Assembly: GCA_963786195.1 (NCBI GenBank)
Contig: CAWAYH010000002.1
Span: 511,251 to 575,250 of the forward strand
Direction of reading: 5' to 3'
Source of the DNA: CAWAYH01 sp963786195
GTDB lineage: Bacteria > Acidobacteriota > Vicinamibacteria > Vicinamibacterales > 2-12-FULL-66-21
DNA: 64,000 bases
Shown here: positions 57,424-64,000 of the stretch, piece by piece
Numbering within the stretch: the stretch's first letter is position 1
Layout of the letters: every line of letters starts with the position of its first letter
Made by a program: the position numbers and the translations under genes
The notes under the pieces: model-generated
Told to the model about the DNA's origin: nothing
What the model saw: the letters and a program-made list of their open reading frames with translations, nothing else
Databases searched by the model: none

Positions 57424-57538
57424 CCACGGTGCGAGCGAGCATGGCGAGGGAGCCACGCGACCGGAGCGCGCCGGCGAAGCGGCGCGCGAGAGAGCGTGTG
57501 GGGGAGTCCGAGGGGCAAAGCCCCTCGGATAAGAAAAG
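57424..57538 (+). repeat. Direct repeat copy 2 (115 bp) after the lipoprotein gene
   Basis: Starts 20 bp after the stop. CCGAGGGGC-aaa-GCCCCTCGG gives a perfect 9-bp hairpin (57508-57528). A 26-bp piece of the same family is also present inside the TMTC-like gene at 61852-61878. Confidence 0.85.
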
Positions 57539-57577
57539 TGCGGGGCAGCGAGGTATCGTCGCTGCCTCGACTCGACC

Positions 57578-57621
57578 GGGAGGCTCGGGGGCTGGGGAAC
57601 CGGAGCCTCCCGTCGTTTTTT
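57578..57621 (+). terminator. Rho-independent terminator
   Basis: GGGAGGCTC (57578-57586) pairs with GAGCCTCCC (57603-57611) across a 16-nt loop, followed by gtcg and a run of six T (57616-57621). It ends the lipoprotein transcript. The rest of the gap up to the next promoter (57622-57828) shows nothing recognisable. Confidence 0.7.
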
Positions 57622-57828
57622 CGCACAACAGTTCGCCACTTTCATCCCTCAGCGAGCGATCCTCACCAGAAGCCGGTTTTGAACGTTTCAACACCGTAAT
57701 CCAGCTTTCCGTCCCACACCTGACGACGATCCTCAAGTAAACCCTTGTGCGCGCAGTGAATTAGCACGAGATCCGGCAGGCCGTATTCAATCCCGGATTT
57801 TGGACAGCTCATCACCGTAAATAGGCAA

Positions 57829-57857
57829 TTGACCACAACTTAGCTGCGCGCTAGAAT
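57829..57857 (+). promoter_or_regulatory. Sigma-70-type promoter TTGACC-N17-TAGAAT
   Basis: TTGACC (57829-57834), exactly 17 bp, TAGAAT (57852-57857). The 5' leader is then about 48 nt and carries GGAGGAGAAGG before ATG 57912. Confidence 0.75.
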
Positions 57858-57911
57858 CCTCTCACCGTTTTACATTTCGGCATTTTGTTTGAAGTCCGGA
57901 GGAGGAGAAGG

Positions 57912-60900
57912 ATGAAGCGTAGCGCCTGCCTGTTCGGCATGCTCGCGTTGCTGCTCGTCGTCACGGTGGCCACCGTGGCGTCCGCGCAGGAGACGCGCGG
58001 ATCCATCGAAGGCGTCGTGAAGGACAACTCCGGCGCGGTGTTGCCGGGCGTGACCATCGAAGCGCGCAGCCCGCCGCTCGTCGGTGTCGCGAACTCGACG
58101 ACCGATGCGGCGCGGGATCTATCGGTTTCCGGCGCCTGCCGCCGGGCCAGTACGAAGTGACGGCCACCCTGGCAGGGCTTCACGACGCACAAGGTCGAGG
58201 ACATCCAGCTGCAGCTCGGGCAGATCCTGAAGGTCGATTTCGTCACTGCAGGTCGCGGGCGTCACCGAGTCCGTGCAGGTGACGGCGGAGTCGCCGCTCA
58301 TCGACGTCAAGCAGAACGCCGCGGCCTGAGCATCCAGTCCGACATCATCGATCGTATTCCGAAGGGGCGCGACTTCACGAGCGTCGTGACCAGCGCGCCG
58401 GGCACGAACAACGAAGCGAAGCGCGGGGCGGCCTCGCAGATCGACGGCGCCAGCGGCTCCGGAGAACCGCTTCTCGTCGACGGGCTCGACACGACCGACC
58501 TGCGCACGGGCACGTCGAGGAACGAAGTGCTCGTGGACTTCGTCGAGCGGAAGTGCAGGTCAAGTCGAGCGGCTACAACGCCGAGTACCGCGCGACGACC
58601 GGCGGCGTCTCAGCGCCATCACCAAGTCCGGCAGCAACAGCTTCCACGGCAGCATCGGCAGCTACTACACGAACGACAAGTGGCTGGGCGACGTGCGGCC
58701 GGCGCTGCGTCTGAATCCGGCCAACCAGACCCTCGCGGAGTACACGAGCACCCCGCGCGATCCGAGCTACTCGTTCGAGCCGGTCGGCGACCTCGGCGGT
58801 CCGATCCTGTCGCGACAAGGCCTGGTTCTTCGTCGGGATACCTGCCGCAGTTCGACCGGACACGAGCGGACGGTGACGTTCAACCCGAACCGACGGCAGA
58901 CGCGGACCGTTCACGTCGAACATCCGAAGATCACAACCTCAACTACAACGTGACGTCGCAGCTCCGCAGCAACCTGCGGCTGAAGTTCTCCGGCAGCAAC
59001 GAGCGCGACATCGGCGGTGCGTCGGCTGCCCGGCAATGGAACCGAACGGCACCAGCAACTCGACGTTTTCTCAGTTCCCGAATGCCGCTGACGACGAACG
59101 GCTCGAACAACTCGTACGCTGGGCGACCTGTCGTGGGTGGTCTCGCCGAAGTTCTATGTGAACGCGAACGTCGGGATGCTCAGCTACAACACCTGGCAGG
59201 TCACAGCCACCGAGTTCTCGACGCTCCTAAGGCACTCGTTCACGGGATCGAACACGTGCAATCCGACGGCGGTGCCCGGCTCGAGCGGCTGCCCGTTCCC
59301 GGATATTCCGAGCAATCTGCAGCAGCTCAACGGCTATACGGACAACCCTGTCGAGCACGCAGAACGTTCGTGACAACTTCGGGCGCACGAGCGTCAACGT
59401 CGATGCGACCTACTACGCCAACTGGAAGGGCCAGCACACCTTCAAGGTTGGCATGCAGTGGGAACGGCTGAGCAACGACGTGCACACCGGCGCGCAGGCG
59501 CCCACCGTGGCACTCAGCTGGAACGCCAGCCGCCAGACGCTCGACGATCCACCGCGAAGCGTGCGCGGAACCTACGGCTTCTACACGGTGGCGCGGACCT
59601 ACACCGAGGGGAAGATCCACTCGAACAACGTCGGCCTCTACTTCCAGGATGCGTGGACGGTCAACAACCGGCTGACGCTCAACCTCGGCCTCCGTGGCGA
59701 CCAGCGAGGTCGTCCCGTCGTACAGGCCCGAGAACCCCGGCATCACGTTCGGCTGGGGGGACAAGATCGCGCCGCGGATCGGCTTTGCGTATGACGTCAA
59801 GGGCGACGGCAAGTGGAAGGCGTACGGCAGCTGGGGCATGTTCTACGACATCCAGAAGCTCGAGATGCCGCGCGGACCTGGGGCGCCGACCACTGGATCA
59901 ACTACTACTACACGCTCGACACGTTCAACTGGCCGACCATCAACTGCGAAGGGCCTCCCGGAAGCGGCTGCCCCGGCACGTTCATCGAGCAGGTGGATTT
60001 CCGTCACGTGGCGAACGACCCGGAGAACTTCCTCGTCGATCCGGACCTGAAGCCGGTGCGCGCGCACGAGTTCACGGTGGGCATGGATCACGAGCTGAAC
60101 CGGACGATGTCCGTTGGCGTTCGCTACTCTCACAAGGGTCTCGATCGCACGATCGAGGACGTCGGCATCCAGGTGCCGGGCGTCGGCGAGGTGTTCTACG
60201 ATCGCCAACCCGGGCTACGGGATCGCCGAGTTCACGCTGGCCGGAAACTGCGCGGCCTGCCCGGCGCAGCCCCCGCGAAGCGCAAGTACGACGGCCTCGA
60301 GTTCCGCCTCCGGAAACGGCTCTCGAACAACTGGTCCCTGAACACCAGCTATCCTGTTCAGCCGCCTCTGGGGCAACTACCTCGGGTCTCGCGAGCTCGG
60401 ACGAGAACGGCCGGACGAGCCCGAACGTCGAGCGCGCCTTCGACGGCCTCTACATGTCGTTCGATGCGGACGGCAAGCCGATCTACGGCCTGCTGCAGAC
60501 CGATCGGCCGCACCAGTTCAAGCTCGAGGGCACCTACGACTTCAAGTGGGGCACGGGCGTCGGCGTGCGGTTCTTCCAGGCCAGCGGGACGCCTCAGCAG
60601 AGCACGATCACGTATACGGCGTGCCGATGTTCGACGAGGGCCGCGGCAACCTGGGCCGGTCGCCGACATTCCATGCGACCGACCTGGCGGTGTATCACGA
60701 CTTCAACCTGCCGGGCGGCATGCGGGTGAACGTGAACGCGAACATCATCAACCTGTTCGATCAGCAGATCGTGACGCGGAACTTCACGACCCGGTACCGC
60801 GACGCGATGACGGGGATCACCGACGCCCAGTTCTTCCAGGGCATCAACCCCGAGCAGATCATCATCGACAACCGGCTCCGGTTCGATCCGCGGTTCAACC

Positions 60901-60959
60901 TGTCCGATCAGTACCAGGGCGCGCGGTCGTTCCGGCTTCAGGCGAAGCTGATGTTCTAA
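57912..60959 (+). CDS. TonB-dependent receptor with carboxypeptidase-regulatory-like domain, second copy (many frameshifts)
   Basis: About 1015 aa. Signal peptide MLALLLVVTVATVASAQ, regulatory-like domain (SIEGVVKDNSGAVLPGVTIEA, PGQYEVTATLAGF, KVEDIQLQLGQILKVDF), plug (SGSGEPLLVDGLDTTDLRTG, SGYNAEYRATTGGVLSAITKSGSN as a broken block) and barrel strands (NVGLYFQDAWTVNNRLTLNL, PRIGFAYDVKGDGKWKAYG, MFYDIQKLEMPRGPG, YDGLEFRLRKRLSNNWSLN, QGARSFRLQAKLMF). Terminal Phe supports the natural end. At least a dozen frame changes. It has a strong promoter and ribosome site of its own and is followed by a terminator. Ligand unknown. Confidence 0.82.
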
Positions 60960-60988
60960 ACCACGGATAACACGGATAACACGGATAG
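60960..60988 (+). repeat. Tandem CACGGATAA repeat directly after the TonB-receptor stop
   Basis: accacggataacacggataa followed by cacggatag: three 9-bp units starting at the base after the stop codon. Family also at 3441 and 5391. Confidence 0.75.
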
Positions 60989-60995
60989 AATTCTT

Positions 60996-61026
60996 GGGGC
61001 GGGGCCGTAGGCTCCGCCCCTTTTTT
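60996..61026 (+). terminator. Rho-independent terminator of the TonB-receptor gene
   Basis: GGGGCGGGGCC-gta-GGCTCCGCCCC: an 11-bp stem with one G-T pair, 3-nt loop and six T directly after. The next gene starts at the base following the T-run. Confidence 0.92.
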
Positions 61027-63085
61027 GTGGCCAGGCGTTCCGCCCGCACGCACACTCGTCCTTCCGAACGTCGACACAGCGAGACGTCGCGGTCTTCGTC
61101 GCCGCCGGTCTGGCTGGCTGCCGCGCTGATTGTCGCGGCCGGCGCCCTCGCATACGCCAACAGCTTCACCGGCGTTTTCGTGTTCGACGATGAGCCCGCC
61201 ATTGTCGAGAACCTGCAGATCCGCCGATTGGATTCGCTCACGGAAGCGATGAAGAGCCCGGCGGGCACGACGCTCTCCGGTCGACCGTTCGCGGCCCTGA
61301 CGTTCGCCGTCAATTACGCGCTGGCGCCGGTGGACGCCCGTGACGTGATGAGGGAACCGCCTTCCGGAGCGTCAGCGGGCGATGTCGATCGGTTCCACCG
61401 AAATCTGTGGGGCTATCACGCGTTCAACCTGCTGATCCACCTCGCCGCCGCCCTGACGCTCTTCGGCTTCGTCCGCCGCACGCTGCTGACCGATCCGCTG
61501 CGCGAACGCTTTGGCGATCGGTCGTCAGCGCTTGCGCTCGCGGTGTCGCTCGTGTGGGTCGTGCATCCGCTCAATACGAGCGCCGTGACGTATGTCGTGC
61601 AGCGCGTCGAGTCGCTGATGGGATTCCTGTATCTGCTGACACTGTACTGCGCGATTCGCGCGTGGGAGCGTCCCTTGCCGTGGGCCGTGATCGCGGCAGT
61701 GGTGTGTGCGCTCGGCATGGGCGTCAAGGAATCGATGGTCACGGCGCCGATCGCCGTCGTCCTCTGGGATGTCACGTTCGCCAGACATCGGGCGGATTCC
61801 GCCGGAATGCGTACGGCCAGAAGCCGTCTCATAAACCTGATGCTGGTTTTCACGGCGCGAGCGAGCATCGCGAGCGAGAAGACCAGGTGGACGCTGTATC
61901 TCGGGCTCTTCGCGTCGTGGCTGCTACTCGGGCTGCTCGTGTCGGGCGGATACCGTCCGGACGCCGCCGGCTTCGGTTTTGCCGAGTGGCCGTGGTGGCG
62001 CTATCTGGCGACGCAGGCCGGCGTCATCGTGCACTACCTGCGTCTCGCGTTCATTCCCTGGCCGCTCGTGCTCGATTACGCGTGGCCTGCCGCGCGCAGT
62101 GTCGGCGCGGTCGTCGTCCCGCTCACGATTGTGTTCTCGCTGCTCGTGGCCGCAGTCTGGCTGCTGTTTCGGCGGCGTCCTGCAGGTTTCCCGGCCGTGT
62201 GCTTCTTCCTGATTCTTGCCCCCACGTCCAGCGTGCTGCCGATCGTGACCGAGGTCGCCGCCGAGCATCGCATGTATCTGCCGCTCGCAGCCCTCGTCTG
62301 TCTTGTCGTCATCTGCGGGCTCGACTTCCTGCGGCGCTTCCAGGTGCCACGGTTTGCCGCGCCGGTCGCGATCGGCGCGATCGTGCTCGCGTTGTGTCGC
62401 CTTGACTGCTGCACGCAACAGTGACTACCAGAGCTTCGAACGCATCTGGCTGGACACGATTCAGAAGCGGCCAGCCAACGCGCGCGCGCGCAACAACTAC
62501 GCGACCGCGCTGCTGACCCGCGGTCGTCATGCCGAGGCCGAGGAGCATCTGCGCGCGGCAGTGGAGATCGATCCGCGGTACGCGGAAGCGCAGGCCGGGC
62601 TCGGCGTCGCGCTGGCGGCCCAGGGGCGGTATGACGAGGGGATTGCCCATCTCTTGACCGCGACGACGATCGCGCCCCGGTTTTCGGCAGCGGAGCAGAG
62701 TCTCGGCGAAGCGTATGCGGCATCGGGACGAATGCGGGAAGCGGTGACGCACTACGAGCGCGCGCTCGAGCAGCGGCCCGACGATGTGGTGCTGCTGAAC
62801 AGGATCGGGTGGATCCTCGCAACGGATGCCAGCGAGTCGCTGCGCGATGGCAGGCGCGCGCTGGCGCTGGCAGAGCGCGCGGTGGGGCTGACGCGCCGCG
62901 GCGATGTCACGTCGCTCGACACGCTCGCGGTCGCCCAGGCCGAGCTCGGACGATTCCAGGATGCCGTGTCGACCAGCAGGGAAGCGCTCGAGGTCGCGCG
63001 CCGGAAGGGCGAGCGGGACATCGTGCCCGAGCTGGAACGGCGGCTGGCGCTGTTCCAGGCCAGCCAGCCGTTTCGTCAACGGTAG
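61027..63085 (+). CDS. TMTC-like membrane GT-C/TPR protein (one frameshift)
   Basis: About 685 aa. Multi-pass N-terminal part (LAAALIVAAGALAYANSF, FVFDDEPAIVENLQI, TLSGRPFAALTFAVNYAL, YHAFNLLIHLAAALTLF, VWVVHPLNTSAVTYVVQR) matches the bacterial relatives of TMTC O-mannosyltransferases. After a frame change near 62395 at least five TPR-like repeats follow (ARARNNYATALLTRGRHAEAEEHL, AQAGLGVALAAQGRYDEGIAHL). GTG 61027 sits right behind the terminator; a later start cannot be excluded. The segment ARASIASEK (61852-61878) is encoded by a fragment of the 114-bp repeat family. Confidence 0.75.
61852..61878 (+). repeat. Repeat-family fragment inside a coding region
   Basis: acggcgcgagcgagcatcgc then gagcgag differs at only two bases from the start of the 114-bp repeats at 56675 and 57424. 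It is in frame with the TMTC-like gene. Confidence 0.6.
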
Positions 63086-63086
63086 C

Positions 63087-63115
63087 GTCCGGCTAAAGCC
63101 AGGCTTTAGCCGGAC
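63087..63115. repeat. Perfect 14-bp inverted repeat GTCCGGCTAAAGCC
   Basis: GTCCGGCTAAAGCC (63087-63100), one A, and its exact reverse complement (63102-63115), starting one base after the TMTC-like stop. A degenerate second copy (ccggctctagccgg) follows at 63123-63136. Confidence 0.85.
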
Positions 63116-63151
63116 CTGGAACCCGGCTCTAGCCGGACCTAAATCCTCGAC

Positions 63152-63157
63152 TACAAT
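63152..63157 (+). promoter_or_regulatory. -10 element TACAAT, 8 nt before the selenoprotein start
   Basis: TACAAT with an 8-nt gap to ATG 63166; predicts a leaderless mRNA. Confidence 0.45.
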
Positions 63158-63165
63158 GACCACTG

Positions 63166-64000
63166 ATGCATTTCCTCGGCACCGGACTTGTGCTGCTCTT
63201 GCTCGTCGCCGGTGCTGTTCGTCCGGGACAGCAGAAAACCGCGTCCGATCTCGACAGGCTCGGGCCGCAGGTCGGGCAGCGGGTTCCCGAGTTCACGCTG
63301 CCGGATCAGAACGGCAAATCTCACACGCTCAAATCGATTCTCGGGCCGAACGGCGCGATCCTGGTCTTCTATCGCTCCGCCGACTGGTGACCGTACTGCA
63401 AGACGCAGCTCGTGCAGCTGCAACAGATCTGGCCGAACTCAAACAGCGCGGCCTCGGGCTCGCGGCGATCAGCTACGATTCGCCCGCGATTCTGAAGACC
63501 TTCGCGACTCAGCGCGGGATCACATTTCCACTGCTCTCGGACACAGGCTCGGAGACCATCCGGCGGTACGAAATCCTGAACGCTAGAGCGTCCGGGAAAG
63601 TGGCGGGCATTCCATATCCAGGTACTTTCGTTCTCGACCGTCGCGGCGTCGTCGTCTCGCGGTCATTCGAAGAGCGGTACGAGGAGCGCGTGTCGGTTTC
63701 GAGCCTCGTGTCGCAGACTGCCGGATCCGGCCGCTCGGGACCTACCGGACGCGCGGAAACGGCGCATATGGTCGTGACGACGTCCGCAAGCGACACGAGC
63801 GCGGCCCCGGGCACGCGCATCTCGGTGTTCGTCGATATCGCGCCAAAACCGAAGATGCACGTCTACGCGCCTCAGGAAAAAGACGCGATTCCCGTTTCGC
63901 TGGCGCTCGAGGCGGATCGGCCTTCACGTCGCGCGCTCCGCAGTTTCCTGACCCGGAGAGGTACTACTTTGCGCCGCTGGACCTGACTCAGCTCGTGTTC
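63166..64000 (+). CDS. Probable selenoprotein: thioredoxin/AhpC-TSA-like with UxxC, DsbD-N-like tail (partial, frameshifts)
   Basis: Signal peptide GTGLVLLLLVAGAVRPGQ, then GQRVPEFTLPDQNGKSHTL and AILVFYRSADW, where an in-frame TGA (63388-63390) takes the place of the first Cys of CPYCKTQLVQL. The reading continues in the same frame with PYCKTQL, so a UxxC motif with selenocysteine is the best explanation. Further on (frame change near 63425) DLAELKQRGLGLAAISYD, GITFPLLSDTGSETIRRY, GIPYPGTFVLDRRGVVV complete the redoxin fold. From about 63760 a DsbD-N-like beta domain follows (PGTRISVFVDIAPKPKMHVYA, YYFAPLDLTQLVF after another frame change) and runs off the window. Role: exported or membrane-linked thiol-disulfide exchange or peroxide reduction. 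Confidence 0.72.
63388..63421 (+). promoter_or_regulatory. UGA codon with SECIS-like hairpin
   Basis: UGA at 63388-63390; GCAGCT (63405-63410) and AGCTGC (63416-63421) form a 6-bp stem with loop CGTGC. The loop begins 20 nt after UGA and has G at its second position, as in the bacterial SECIS model (apical loop 16-37 nt after UGA, G among the first two loop bases). Confidence 0.5.

Overview
The window looks like a chromosomal piece of an Acidobacteriota bacterium, most likely of the Vicinamibacteria type. The grounds are high GC, two very large TonB-dependent receptors with an N-terminal carboxypeptidase-regulatory-like domain, a MoxR/DUF58/BatA/DUF4175/VWA cluster, TPR-rich proteins and GT-C glycosyltransferases. 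This placement is an inference from gene content. Many genes, above all at 34.6-51.4 kb and 57.9-60.9 kb, can only be read as one protein by changing frame at several points. The pattern (homology intact, frame slipping) looks like uncorrected indels in a long-read metagenome assembly rather than decay, so such genes are given as one CDS with the frameshifts noted.

Layout. 0-7 kb: a partial NnrU/MddA-like methyltransferase, then a ketosynthase / FAD reductase / isoprenylcysteine-methyltransferase set and two GT-C-like membrane proteins. 7-20 kb: a secreted TPR protein with a gluzincin HEMAH site, followed by an almost gap-free operon DUF4159 - MoxR ATPase - DUF58 - BatA-like - DUF4175 - VWA. 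20-22.4 kb: a caspase/C13-like protein and a signal-peptidase-like protein, both lacking expected catalytic residues, converging on a rhomboid protease. 22.5-26.1 kb: metal acquisition (small His/Cys secreted protein, outer-membrane barrel, ZnuA-like and ZnuB-like proteins, no ATPase). 26.1-29.6 kb: zinc-ribbon protein, FHA-GAF-PP2C phosphatase, small membrane protein, LeuA-family enzyme. 29.6-32.2 kb: M28 peptidase, citrate synthase, YacG.

32.2-56.5 kb is dominated by phosphate. PhoU and PstB are followed by two thymidylate-kinase-like proteins, a Ppx/GppA phosphatase, a CHAD protein and SixA; then glgC, a PhoB-type regulator, PstA-PstC-PstS, a phosphate-porin-like barrel preceded by a decayed porin, a TonB receptor, a DUF47-Pit low-affinity phosphate transporter pair and a PhoR/PhoB-type two-component system. 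Several promoters carry 6-7-mers repeated with an 11-bp period that resemble PHO boxes. 56.8-64 kb: a glycine-zipper lipoprotein between 114-bp direct repeats, a second TonB receptor, a TMTC-like GT-C/TPR protein, and a thiol-disulfide protein with an in-frame UGA at a CxxC cysteine, a probable selenoprotein cut by the window end.

Two themes run through the window. First, spaces directly after stop codons are filled by several unrelated families of short repeats. The most striking is a 752-bp cassette (53255-54006): one four-helix-bundle (23S rRNA IVP-type) gene between imperfect inverted ATTGCGG arrays, exactly filling the gap between two convergent genes; a gene-less relative sits beside glgC. 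Second, at least eight genes have a -10-like hexamer only 6-9 nt before the start codon, which predicts leaderless or nearly leaderless mRNAs. I saw no tRNA, rRNA, CRISPR array or classical transposase.
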